Assembly: GCA_022577435.1 (NCBI GenBank)
Contig: JAKOON010000007.1
Location: 14,592,426 to 14,656,425 of the forward strand
From: Embiotoca jacksoni
Taxonomy: Eukaryota; Chordata; Actinopteri; Embiotocidae
Direction: 5' to 3'
DNA: 64,000 nucleotides
Each line of letters starts with the position of its first letter. The first letter of the stretch is position 1. The position numbers and the translations under genes are program-made. The notes under the pieces are model-generated. The model worked only from the letters and a program-made list of their open reading frames with translations. It did no database searches and had not been told where the DNA came from. This document shows positions 1-11,189 of this stretch, piece after piece.

Positions 1-420
1 TACACACTGCCATTTTGCACTGACCAGAAATACCCGCAGCACGTGAATACATCAGCTGCCAACATTTAATGATTTCACCCAGAAATGAATGTTTTTGTAC
101 CCTCTGTTTACCACTCAAAAAACACACTGTGGCTTCTGGACAGCAGCAGTATGGTGATACTAACAGCTGCAGCTTCCTCAGACATCATGATTTGAAAATC
201 CTTATGTTGGTTGCCCCGCTCCTTCCTCTTCATAGCCAAGCTGGTGACTCCTTAGGGTGAAAAGTGTTCAGCGTTTCACACTTATTTTTTTGGCCGTTTT
301 GAATGCATCTGGGTAGTTGTAGCACACTGCATGTTTCTTTACTTGACAGTGTGAACACACTTATCCACTCAAAACAATGAATGTTGAAGAGACCACACTA
401 CACCTGACATGCTCACATCT
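1..420. other. Non-coding, nothing recognised
   Basis: AT-rich unique-looking sequence without an open frame of convincing length, repeat or RNA gene. It leads into the promoter-like segment that follows. A CACCTG E-box lies near 400, but a single E-box carries little weight. Confidence 0.5.
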
Positions 421-439
421 ATGCCACATCCTGGGTGTG

Positions 440-540
440 TTAATTTCATGGGAACTCCCGGGAAACTATAAAACCCTACCCCTTTGGCCTGCAGAGCTTC
501 TTTCCCTCCAAAACACAAGAACCAAGAGAGGCTCTGTAAG
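440..540 (+). promoter_or_regulatory. Candidate TATA promoter with first-exon donor
   Basis: A TATA-like box CTATAAAA at 466-473 sits just downstream of GGGAACTCCC (451-459 region, fits the loose NF-kappaB form GGGRNNYYCC). About 30 bases after the TATA box a pyrimidine-rich initiator-like stretch begins, and 60-65 bases after it is a consensus-like splice donor CT|GTAAGTAA with GT at 536-537. TATA box, plausible start zone and donor in the right order and spacing resemble a promoter with a short non-coding first exon (about 497-535). No convincing downstream coding exon was found; the nearest small frame (1140-1325, signal-peptide-like start) is weak. Chance arrangement remains likely. Confidence 0.3.
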
Positions 541-544
541 TAAA

Positions 545-3440
545 ACTGAACCTTTAATTCCACCTGTTATTTAATTTCCTTTGTCCAATATTTCATGTGT
601 GTTTTATGTCTTTATTATGACTTTAGACCTCTATGTTTGTTACCGTAAAGCGGATGGAAAACACAAGTTTGTAGATGCATTAACTATGTAAGTTGAACCT
701 TGTTCATATTATTTACTTCCTCACTCAGCAATTTGTTAATGCTGACAATTGATTTGATATTTAATGTATTCATTTTGTTTTTGATACTTTCATATTTAGA
801 AAAAAATCATCCAATCATCCATCCATCCCTCCTTTGTTAATCCTGAACCCCCAAAATAAACTGTTGGAATGGCTTTTGGATCCAGTGTTTAAATGGGCAC
901 ACCACATCAGATGTTCAGTGAACCACCACCACCACCTTCATTAAAGTTATTTAAGTAAGTATGCCATTTGGAACACATGACTTATACTACCTGCAGCCAT
1001 TAACCTGGTCAGTGAGGGGCTGGATCTGTATGCATGGTCATTAGTTTGTATCCTCTGATCAGTAAATTCTGCTAGTTTAATTCAGATTCTTGAAATTTGA
1101 TGAGCATCACTAGGTAAAAAGCATACATACCCGTTATTCATGATGAGTCTGTCTTTTTATTTCATTGCCTTTTTAGCCCTAGTTATTTGTTTATTTTGTG
1201 CTTTAAGAATGCATGAAGGAGTTGGGCTTTACTGCACTATTTTTTGTGAAAGAAATGTGAATAGCTCAAAACACTTCCAAATTTTAGGTTGCAACTTACT
1301 GACCAAAGAAAAATGTGGGTCCTGAGGCCTTACCAGTGGAGCACCACTGTCTTAGACAACCAAATATGTAAGTACAATGTTTAATTTCCTGTTGTGTGGC
1401 ACATTTCAAAGAGCTATTTTGTAAAAAAAAAAAAAAAACTTAGAGAGACTGAGGACCATTTAGTTCTATGCAATGCCCTGCTCAAAAAGCTTGCCTTTGC
1501 AATATGTCTACATGGCAAAGCTACCATCACTCTACAAGACATGAGTGTTTCCCTGCCATACAAGTGTAGCTTTCTTGTTTCTGTTGTTTGTTTTCCATAG
1601 TGGAGCAAAGCTTAGCTCAGCAAAAGTCAATATGGATTATGGTTTTAGCTGTTCCACACAGATGTGTCTATGACATGTAACAATGGTCTAAAAAAAAATC
1701 CTTGCACAATAAAATAAAAATGAACAACATGGCTGCTCCTCCTTTTTTTAAGAATCAGAAACAGAGGAAGATGGCAAGTCGGGAAAATGTTTTGCAGCCC
1801 ATATTTGGAGTGTTAAGCCCCCTGTCTTGTTTTCTGTCTGTATCATATCCGTGTTGAGTATTCTTCCATGTTTAATCTATTTAATAGAATAACAGTAATT
1901 AAAAGAGGCAACAACAAAAAAAGGACAACTTAAAAAAGAAAGCAGATATTTTCCAATGTATATTGACTGGAGTACAAGAGTAAGAATTGATCTGGATTTT
2001 CAACATTGTCTTCAGATTGAGTTTGTGAGTTTGTGCTGTCGACATGGGAGGTCGAGTACATATTATGCTTTGTTTTGTAGTGGTTTAACCTCTGAGAACC
2101 CCCCGTTGTTAGGCAACTGACAACAGAAATTTACATCACCTTGTTTTTTTTATTTAAATGGTGAATGTGTTAAAAAAATTCTCCTTTATGCTAATGAATG
2201 AGAAAAGAAAATGAAATGATAAAAAGGTGACACGCATTCATGGGTTCTGCTACTTTGGAAATGCCAGCGTACATTACAACATGTGAAATGGGTTTTGATG
2301 TGGGTTGTTTACCTTCTTGTCAAAATGTGCTCAGTTGAAGGCCCTAAAAAAAACACAAGGGTATTTGAAAAGTTGAAGTGTTTATGTGACGTTCATACAG
2401 GAGGGGTTTTTCTAAAGGCAGAAAAGATTATGTCTGAGTCAGCCCACATGTTCACAGAAAGTATTTTAAATCAGTTATTAATCATCATTATCAATTATCC
2501 AAAAATTACATGGGAATCATAATCTATTTATTATAAACCAAATATTGTATACAGGAACATTTTTGTTTTTGCTTAGAATTGATCATACTGCTGTAAGAAG
2601 TTTAGATCCTATTAAATTGATGGAACACAGAGCAAAGTGTAGCTTCCTTGCAGCAATTTGAAATTTTGCGTTTGTCAATTTATCTCCGATAAAAGTGCAA
2701 TGCCAAAGTTTAGGCTTTTCTGACCTTGATCAATCAGCCATTAACGAGGAAGTGGCTTCAAAAGTATATTGATTAACAAAAATCAGAAGCTTGGGTTCCT
2801 GACTCTTGCTTCAAAGTACCTTTTAAGATCAATCCTCTTTTCCTATTAAGAAGTATATAAAAGAAGCCTAATTTATTTTGTAGGAAGAGCGGTCAAGCCT
2901 GTGCACCCATTAGGTTGTATCAGTGCTGCAATTTTACCATTAGTTGAAAAAGGGTAAGACGTCATTGAAACACAGAATGGACCGACTTTTATTTAAATAA
3001 GCTTTCGCTGAGGCCTTTTTGTTTTGATCACCTTTGATTTTATGGTGGTAAAGTTTTATTCGTACATGTGAAAAAAATAGAATTATTACCAAATGAAGCC
3101 AATTAACAGCCGCAAATAGAAAGCTTATGCCTCAGCTCAGTGTTCTAAGTATATTGTTTGTTCGAGGTGGACTGACAGCTTGTTAGTGCTCACATTATGT
3201 TTCAATCAAGTTTCGACTACTATCGAAACTGTTGCTCATTATATATGGCTGTTTCCTACAGGCATACAGCATAATTGGCTGTACTGTAGCTGGTTGTGGT
3301 ATAAATAAACCGGCTTATCTTTGAAGCAAATTGCCAGGGAACATGTTGTGTGTTATTAATGATGACCAACTTCTGGGGTCTACTTTATATACTCTGCAGT
3401 TTGCCTTGTTCAAATTTACAGAGACTGGGAGACAAAGCAA
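545..3440. other. AT-rich non-coding stretch
   Basis: Long AT-rich tract with short homopolymers, including about 16 A at 1423-1438, a short CCAT-rich patch near 815-835 and CCA repeats near 923-938. A 61-codon frame at 1140-1325 starts with a hydrophobic segment resembling a signal peptide followed by a few cysteines, but base composition alone (T-rich DNA encodes Phe/Leu) explains it. Nothing else is supported. Confidence 0.5.
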
Positions 3441-3449
3441 AAAAAGAAA

Positions 3450-4030
3450 TGTAAACATTGTTCGGAAGCTCCATTAGCGTCTGAACACAAAGCCCATAGT
3501 TCAGCAAGCCATTACATTTCAGTAAGAGGATAATTTCTGCTGTCCCATGCCTTAAATGTTGACTGCAATCATATTCTGGAGAAATGTATCAACAATGCTC
3601 GAAGCATCAACTGCAGGATTTTCATCTCATTTTGAACCCCGGCCAGGACAGGCAAATTGCCACGCGCAATATCAGGCTTCATTGATAAATTGCCCCTCCC
3701 ACCAGTCGGCTGTGGATTTGCATTTGCACAATTACCTTTCATTGGCAAGTGTTTGCACACAGGTTCTCATTAGATTGGAAATCGGACATGCCTCAACATG
3801 TGTCTGGGAATAAAGAAGCCCTTTAGAAAGGTTCCCAAAGGACCATTTCACACTCTCACGTTCCTCCCCAAAAACAAATGGTGGAGGCATTTGAATTACA
3901 GGAAAGACAGGGTAATACATCAGGCCGCGATCAAAGCATTCTATTGGAGTCAGCACTATCGGGCAGTATTTCTCAGAGATGATAGAGAAGGAGAGTGAAA
4001 CCTTTTGAAAACAAATTTGTCACGGGGGAT
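3450..4030. promoter_or_regulatory. Candidate conserved non-coding block
   Basis: More balanced base composition than its surroundings, without simple repeats, and dense in factor-like words: POU/octamer-type ATTTGCAT near 3716, homeodomain TAAT cores, CATTAGA and ATTGGC words. Open frames occur on both strands in this block, which is typical of unique balanced-composition DNA and not evidence of coding. Regulatory function is inferred only; conservation cannot be measured here. Confidence 0.25.
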
Positions 4031-6600
4031 TATTTTTATCTTTATGATGACCTTGCAGTAAAAGAAACAAGCAGCAAAACATCATATTAGCGAACCTTCA
4101 ACTGCTTCCTACTGCTTGGGTTTCTGCCACAGAGTAGATGATGCATTCTGATTCACTGGACCCCCCTGGCTCATAAATCTGGACAGATATGAAAAATATA
4201 TCAAAAGGATTGAAATTATAGCAGAGGGGTATATTTTCATGAAGTGAAAGTTTTTTTCAAAGTGTTAAACATCCAGCTCATGTTTACTTGCAGAATTTTT
4301 GACCTATTTCTAGCCCAGCTGCCAATGAAGCAGAGCTGTTTTCTTCCAATGAAAACAAAGTATCCATGGAAGTTGTATGTTTGTTTAATATTCTGTTGTA
4401 TACTGAGAGACTGTCGGAGACAAACCATTAAGCAAAATGGGATTTATTCACACTTCTCCAGCTCGGTGCTCCCTGTTGCACTGCAGCCTGATGGATTTGA
4501 CTTTGGCTAACAGTCTGAGTGTGATTTACGATCAAACAGCACCTGAACCTGGGATTTATTATCCATTACTGCTGTCTGTCAGGCAACATTAGATTACACT
4601 CCACTGTTCATCTCAGTTGCCGAGCAGCAATGCACCACCCGAAAGAAATATGCTGGTAAATCTAGTTGAACACATGCAAAACATCAAGTGGCAATGCAGT
4701 GTCTGAAGAGGTTTGTTCCACCTTTCCCACAACCTTGTGTTCTCTTTTTAGCCCCGCTGAAGATTCTCTTGATGGAAATCACTGGTTTATACGTTGCTGT
4801 TCCATTACTCCATTCTTCCATTCTTCCATTCAAGGATGTACCTGATTACATATCGCAGAGAAAAAGCTTTGTGAGCCTGAAATTATATCCTCTCTGTCTG
4901 TCATTTGTTTTTCGTTGTGTTAGAATAGCTTTATGTTTGGATTGTTTGAGTGTGGAGTTCAATGCAAACCAAAGTAAATTGGCTGCATTATGTTCTGCCT
5001 TGGGCTTTTGCGTGAAAATGTAAATTGTTAAACCAGAAATCAGTGCATTAAAAGCAATCCTTGAGCAATCCTGTTGTTTCTGTGATGAAGAAATGTCCCA
5101 ATTTGAGGGCACTTCTGTTGAGAAATAGAGTTATCCAAGCATTTGTTCCTCCCTGCTGAGAATACTGCAACTATTTCCAAATAACATCTGGCTGGTTCAG
5201 CATCTGCACCTTAGCAACTGGTTCAGATAAAGCAAGGCTTTTGAGCTGCACCACACATAGGCAAGGGATGCTGCCCTATATTTACTCCCAATTCATTTTA
5301 CAATTGATATTAAAGTGCAAAGTAAAGCTACTAAATACTGGCCTTCAGTTCCAAATATTTCCTGTAGGTTTGTGACCCTGAACAGTTTGCATATTGTGCC
5401 TTCGTGGGGAATAGCAACTGAAATTCACAGTGGCGAAAATCACTATGAAAATACAGAATCAAAATGTCCATAGTAAGTTCTCATCAGTTCATCAGCATTA
5501 TCCATTTCACAGGTATTTAAACACTTGCTCCAAACACTTGTATTTCTGCTTAATGGTAGCAACATTGTGCCCTACATGTTTGATTGTGTCAAATCATGCA
5601 GGTCTTGATGTTGATGCCAGTGAGCCTTCATTGAATGTTTGTTTTAGTTCAAAACAATGTCATGGAAGCAGAAGGAAGAGTTCAGACAAATCCTTTCTGA
5701 AAATTAATTTAATCTTCTCTTTTCAATTGTATTCATCCAATCTCCATTTGAAACTGGTCAAACAGAGCTTTACAAAACGCTGTTGGAGTGCCATGATTTT
5801 AACTGTAGATGTCAGTTTGCTCTGTACTGGTTTTGTCAGCTAGGAAGTCAAACTTTTTATCGTCAGTATCTCATAAATGCACCTGGCTAATTCCTGTCTC
5901 ATAATGTGGCAAATGAAAATAGTCTTCCAAAGAGCACATCTTCTTTCACTGATCCCTCTGTTCTCTTTCAGGATTAAATGGATTTATAGTGTCTTCACTG
6001 AGTGTCACGTTGTATTTCATCAGGCTGAAATCAGAAATCAGACAGTCAATAAGATATGGGTAGACAGTCAGGAACTTCAATTATTATATATTTTTCTCGA
6101 TACAGCTGCTGCATAACTAAAGAATGAAATGCGATTTGAAAATTATGTTTGAAAAAGGAGGTGACGTTAATGTATATATAAGGACATTGGACATTATAGA
6201 CAATGTTAACTATAGTCTCAATCATTGGTATCAGTGAATGAAGTGATTTTTTTTTTTTTTTTTTTTATAAGAGTCTTACATCATGTGTTGTGTGTTGTTT
6301 TAATGTTGCCAGGCTGGCCAGTTTCTATCTGTCCATCATAAGTGTTTCTGCTTGATTTACTCATTCCCATAAATGTCCAGTAATCCTAGTTTCATATTCA
6401 GAGGTCTCGTGGCTCGTGTTTTGCATTTGGCTGCAGTGACATGAAGTTTCAAGTCGAAATTATCATCAAAATGAGTATAATATAATGTTACAGACAGCAA
6501 TGTTTGAAAATGGTGAACCAAAAAAAATCTAAATTGAAAAGTACAGTTTTTCCAACCCCTCCAACATCTTTACAGAAGACTGTGTACCTGTACCGGTTGT
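4031..6600. other. Non-coding, unique-looking
   Basis: AT-rich sequence with several chance frames of up to 137 codons (5430-5843) that lack protein-like composition or splice context. A run of about 20 T lies at 6247-6266. No element recognised. Confidence 0.45.
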
Positions 6601-6782
6601 TAACAAGTGGCATCCCACCATGACGTCACCCACTGGTTTATGAGCTCTCAAAGCCAAATTTTGGCTGTCGCCATCTTGGATTTTTGGAACCAGATATGAC
6701 CATATTTGGACGAGCTTCGGAGAAGGAAGGGGAGAGTTTGACTAAGGACCTGAGAACACTATACGGGTAACCTGACTGCACC

Positions 6783-8111
6783 TAGGGTGACCAGGTATCC
6801 TGCTTTGTGCTTCTCTAAAATCTGTCTTTTATCCAATGGCTCTGAATAAAGCAGAGAGGGCTGTCATCATGGAGCTGTGACTGATGGCAATCAAACTGTG
6901 CTCGTGGGTGAAGTGCAGATTACTCTGTCACCGTTACGACCAACATGGAATATAGCGAATCAAAAATTCACAAGCTGTGCACATGTCGGCAGAATATGAT
7001 GAAAACTACCTCAAATAAAAGGAGATGCAGCTACAACAAAGACTGGAAACTACTTATAACTGGGTGAAACCGGTAGAAGTTGATTCTCAGAGTTTTTTGC
7101 CTTTTTAGCTGAACGTATTTTTCAATTTCACACGGGGGAGAATACGACCTGAAGCGACACAGTGCATGTAAGTCTCACATGAAACGTGTCGCTCAAAAAG
7201 AGATGTGCTGATCTGTGAATGCATTTCCTGAAACCTAAAGATGACTGCCTGACAGATAAAGTAACAGCAGCTGAAATAACCAGTGCACACTGTGCAGCAC
7301 TCCCAGTCGTACAGGTCAGCAGACTGTGGTAGGAAGGTGGAAGCTGTCATTTTTTTCACGCTCAGAGATTGCAAAGAAAAACTAATGTGGTTGGACAAAA
7401 GTAACAGCTATAATTAAATCTAAAATGATCTTAAATTCAGTTTTTGCCTAATTTTTGATGAAATGCTGTAGTTGGATTTGTAATACAAGCATGAACAGTG
7501 AATGATGCCTTCTGATTTAGTTAATATGGTCCTAAGTTCAGTATGCAGTTCTACTGGAAAAGTCTGAATAACTTTAATCTAAGGTGTTTGTAAGGCACAC
7601 TGATGCCATGTGTTCATACCTGTTGTTGTAGAAAATATAGGCAGGGTCTCTTAAAGTATAGGAGCAGGAAAACCATTGAGTGAAAGTCTGTTATATTTAA
7701 AGTGTATGTGACCCCATTTAATGTGTTGTTTCAATGTACACAGTTAAGTCAGATTTACGGCTGATGAGAGGAAGTACTATACTTTTTGATAGTTATTGTG
7801 ATAGAAAAAGAGAATACAGTACAAGCAGACACATAACACCATAAGAACTGATACTTTAGCATCCTTTTATGCTAATTGTATTTACTAGCGTGGGAGTTGG
7901 AAAAGTTGCATTTGAATAGCATGGATCCATTAAGTCACTTGTAAAAGGCCCAACCTGTAACCTGCATTGTCTTTTGTGTGTGTTTATTTTTGACATTGAA
8001 TAAATAAATCAAACTTCAGAGTACCTCTCAGCATTTGTAATGTGTCCCACATTGTCCCACCTAAACATACTCTATGTCCCACATTTGGCTTGTTGAGACC
8101 TGGTCACCCTA
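6783..8111 (+). mobile_element. Decayed hAT-superfamily DNA transposon
   Basis: A 1,329-bp element bounded by perfect 14-bp terminal inverted repeats, TAGGGTGACCAGGT at 6783-6796 and its reverse complement at 8098-8111. Flanking 8-bp duplications ACTGCACC (6775-6782) and ACTGCACA (8112-8119) differ at one base. An 8-bp duplication and a terminus of the TAGGG form fit the hAT superfamily. Inside, the plus strand at about 7098-7193 reads as a broken BED-type zinc finger: a Cys-Leu-Phe-Ser remnant, a stop, then a SHGGEYDLKRH motif; around 7234-7320 a second frame reads LTDKVTAAEITSAHCAAL, like the segment after the zinc finger in hAT transposases. Stops and frameshifts are frequent and the catalytic domain is missing, so the element is an inactive internally deleted relic. 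Confidence 0.85.
7098..7320 (+). pseudogene. hAT transposase N-terminal remnant (BED zinc finger)
   Basis: Plus-strand remnant of the DNA-binding amino end of a hAT transposase. It shows one finger cysteine (codon 7098-7100), a second Cys position changed to Ser, an in-frame TGA at 7110-7112, then residues SHGGEYDLKRH and a following SHMKR, the spacing of the Cys/His finger in BED-containing transposases. A frameshift separates this from the VTAAE-containing segment (about 7234-7320). No DDE/RNase H-like core or C-terminal dimerisation region is visible in the rest of the element. It cannot make a functional protein. The minus-strand frame at 7105-7398 is a shadow of this remnant. Confidence 0.7.
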
Positions 8112-8430
8112 ACTGCACACCAGGCATGTCAATCAAACCAGACACCTCCCTCAACATACCTCTCTTTGACGCCTAATATCTAATTATTTAAGGGATTATT
8201 TTCAAAAGGAGTAGCAGAACACTGATCACAAGAAGTAAATTTAGTAGATGACCTGTCGAAAAAAATGTACTAACTTTATATTTCATGAGCGAAATTTAAG
8301 CTTTTTGAATGGTAATCTATTGGAGCCAGAGGTTTCTTGTAGCCAGTCCCTAGTGGCCCTCAGCGGACTCAGTGCACTTTAAGGCACTTCTACTTTGCCT
8401 TCACTTTTCAGTCCCATAAACTACATACAT

Positions 8431-10620
8431 TTTTTTTAAACAGTCTGTGGTTGTTGTGTGTTTTTCCCATTCTACTGTTTTTTGTTTGAAAGGTTTGTTG
8501 ACATGGCATCTGTGTGTGCTAGTGGAATGCTCTGAAATTAAAAGCATGAGTGTAAACTGTCAAACAGTTATGTTTATATTTCAAGAAGCTACCAAGCTCC
8601 TGGTATCCTGTTTGTGTGTCGTGTCATTTTCAGACAGAATATCAGTTCAGGAGCAGGCTACATGATCATGATGGCTTGATGACGGGCTTGGGTTCTGATC
8701 TGACCATGACTGTGACATACGTTCAGTGGCTCAGTCTTTGACGTGTGTTCGGTTGTGTCATATCTGAATTTCTTTACACTTGTTACCTGGACAACCTACT
8801 CCTTCAGTGTGCCCTTTAAGTAAATATTGGGGAGGATAGGTAAAAGGAGGAATGGATCTCGTCTTTCAGATCTCCAGGGAACCCTCAGAGACGGAGGGAG
8901 CAGATGTTGAGGAGGACTCCTTCTATTCTCGGCCTCTATCTGGAGGTGTGTTTGGTTATTAGCAAATATTCCGTGCGAGTGGAGGAATGGCATATGATCA
9001 ACATTTTCACACTGCAGAAATGTAATTCATTGCTCTAGAAAATGCACGACTCTCGTCTGCCAAGATTGTGAGACTTCTGAGTGTCTGTTTTTGCCTGTGA
9101 TCAAACATGCATGACAGCTCGCCTTCAAAGCCAAGACAATATGTGAGTGAGGAGTGCTGGCACAGGCAGGCAATCACAGTGTCTGGAGGAAACACAACCT
9201 CACATATTATGGTAGACAGTCCTGGCTCTTCCATCCAGCTACAAAGATGTGTGCTTGCTCTATGAATAGTTAATAGAGGTTAGGAGAATAACTGGGTTGT
9301 TACTCTTTTCTTTTTTTTTAATGAATAATAAAATGTCAAAACAGTCCTGTGACAGCCTCACTGACCCAAGTGTATTAGTATGTATAATAAGACTGGAACG
9401 TGTTGAGAAATTCTCTTCAGTCTCAAACCATTCATCTTCAGCAGTACATCTGTTCACATCATCTCTTGAAAGGAGAGGAATAAACAATTGACACTTAATT
9501 GCTAAAAGGGAAGTGGCACAAAAGGCTCATTTTACTGCAACCATTCAGCGTTGGCATCTGATTACTCAAACATGTGCACACATCATCACAACACATTGCC
9601 AGTTTTGATTAAACAAATGTTGCTTCGCCTCTTTTGCAAATATTTTCTGAGGAGAGACTGTGCGGCAGCTGTATTTTTGACACAGATGTAAACAAGGTAT
9701 AGCAGCTTTAAATCTCACATAATAGACACAGACAGGAATAAAAAACGTGTGCACTTTTCCCTAAGGCAACTTCCCCTGAGGTGAACAGATTTGCCAGTGT
9801 ACAATTGAATCTGGACATAGTGACCGACAGGGAGATCACGCTTTGTGGGAACAGGATACGCAGATTGGCGCTGCTCGGCAGGGGTCTGCAGTGTAAAAGA
9901 AATGCTTTGAGCACATAGTCATTGTACCAGGAGATTGTTTCATTAAGCTGAAACCCCTCTGGGTAATGTACACATGTGTCTTTGGCTACATACACTCAAA
10001 GAGCAATTTTCTTAATAAAAAGTACTGGTAGTAAATATTTTTCACACGTCAGAGACACCTAAAAAAAAGAAACACAATCAGAAATAACTTCCTGTTGCCA
10101 TCATTCAAAAAACGACACAGTTTTGCTCAAGACAGTGTTCAGTCGTGTAAAAACAAAGCAAAGAAGCAAAGAAAATGAACAAAACACATCCTTGTCTCAG
10201 ATTTTCCTGGCACTGTGTAAACATTTGCATCCCCTCTAATTCAATGCAAGCAGCAATTATGTATGACTAATGGTGGATAGGAAGCTCCAGTATCCACTGT
10301 TGATATTTTACAGCAGTGTTGATTTCAACTCTTGATCTATGTATCAGAACAACTGTGATTAAAATATGTTATTAGCATAAATGCATTATTTACATGCCAA
10401 GACATTAGTTGGATATGGATAGCATGCAAAATTCACTGTTTCGTTCTGTTGCGCAAATTCATTTCTTACTGAGCTACTATCACAACGCAGTCTTTCAATA
10501 CAAAATGGAAAACCAAACCAGTGAATAAAGAGGAGAAACAGTCATTTGGCGTTGTTAGCCGGGCTACACTTCATGTCCATCCAGTTTCAGTTTGGTCATG
10601 AAAAGAGTATTAATTAGAGG
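8431..10620. other. Non-coding, unique-looking
   Basis: AT-rich sequence with only short chance frames. 9840-9960 and 10180-10560 have fairly balanced composition with scattered TAAT and ATGCAAAT-like words and could include regulatory elements, but nothing specific is supportable. Confidence 0.4.
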
Positions 10621-10680
10621 AACCTTTCAAGGCGGAAGTGGGATGATATGAGGTCAGTTTTACACAGGGTTTTATTGCTA

Positions 10681-10719
10681 TTGTACTCAAAGTACAATTG
10701 AGTTAATTATAAAATTAAC
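10681..10719. other. Two adjacent perfect hairpins
   Basis: Two small palindromes lie side by side: TTGTACT-CAA-AGTACAA at 10681-10697 and GTTAATT-ATAA-AATTAAC at 10702-10719, each with a perfect 7-bp stem. In AT-rich DNA such stems occur by chance, but two within 40 bases is notable. They could be paired inverted-repeat factor sites or part of an old miniature element. Confidence 0.5.
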
Positions 10720-11180
10720 TGATGAGGCAGAATTGTTCTATGCACATAGACTTTAAGTGAAGTGATATTTATGTTTTCTTACTGTGCAGCAGTGGATCCT
10801 TCTGTGAAATAACATGAAAATAACATTAAAAAAAAAAAAAATGAAAAGATCCTCTTTAATTGAAGGTGGTAGGGAGGCTGGAGAACATATTCAGAGATGT
10901 TCTATAGATCACACTCTGTATTCATTTTTAATGATGGCCAGACAAGGACATTAACTTGTCATCCTGAAAGCACTGATTCATGCGGTCTGTACTGCACTGA
11001 GTGTACTATGCAGATTTGTACATGGAGACATTCATGCATTCATTCAGCAAGTTTTTTTATTTTACTACTAATTTACCGACACAGGTTGTGACCATATTAA
11101 AACATCCAAAGGATTCAAATCATAAGAAGTAATTTACCTCTTGTAATCTACAATATAGAATCATGCAATATACTCCCATG
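10720..11180. other. Non-coding, nothing recognised
   Basis: AT-rich DNA with a run of about 13 A near 10829-10841. No repeat family or exon recognised. Confidence 0.4.
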
Positions 11181-11189
11181 TGGGCAGCT

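Larger units (their letters stand above)
6605..8420. repeat. Dispersed teleost repeat, copy A, split by a hAT element
   Basis: Sequence at 6605-6782 and 8112-8420 forms one repeat copy once the hAT element between them is removed. Both arms match the second copy at 28520-28905: shared landmarks are a TGACRTCA word near the start, a 'TTTGGACGAG' word, 'CACTATAC', 'AACCTGACTGCA' at the insertion site, 'CAGGCATGTC', 'CATACCTCTCTTTGA' and a final 'GCACTTTAAGG...CTTTTCAG' region. I recall closely similar sequences as common dispersed repeats in teleost genomes but cannot assign a class. The empty site in the other copy proves the interruption is an insertion. Confidence 0.75.

Noticed and set aside
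1140..1325. Small secreted-peptide-like frame
   Set aside because: The hydrophobic start is explained by T-rich DNA; no conserved cysteine pattern and no supporting splice sites.
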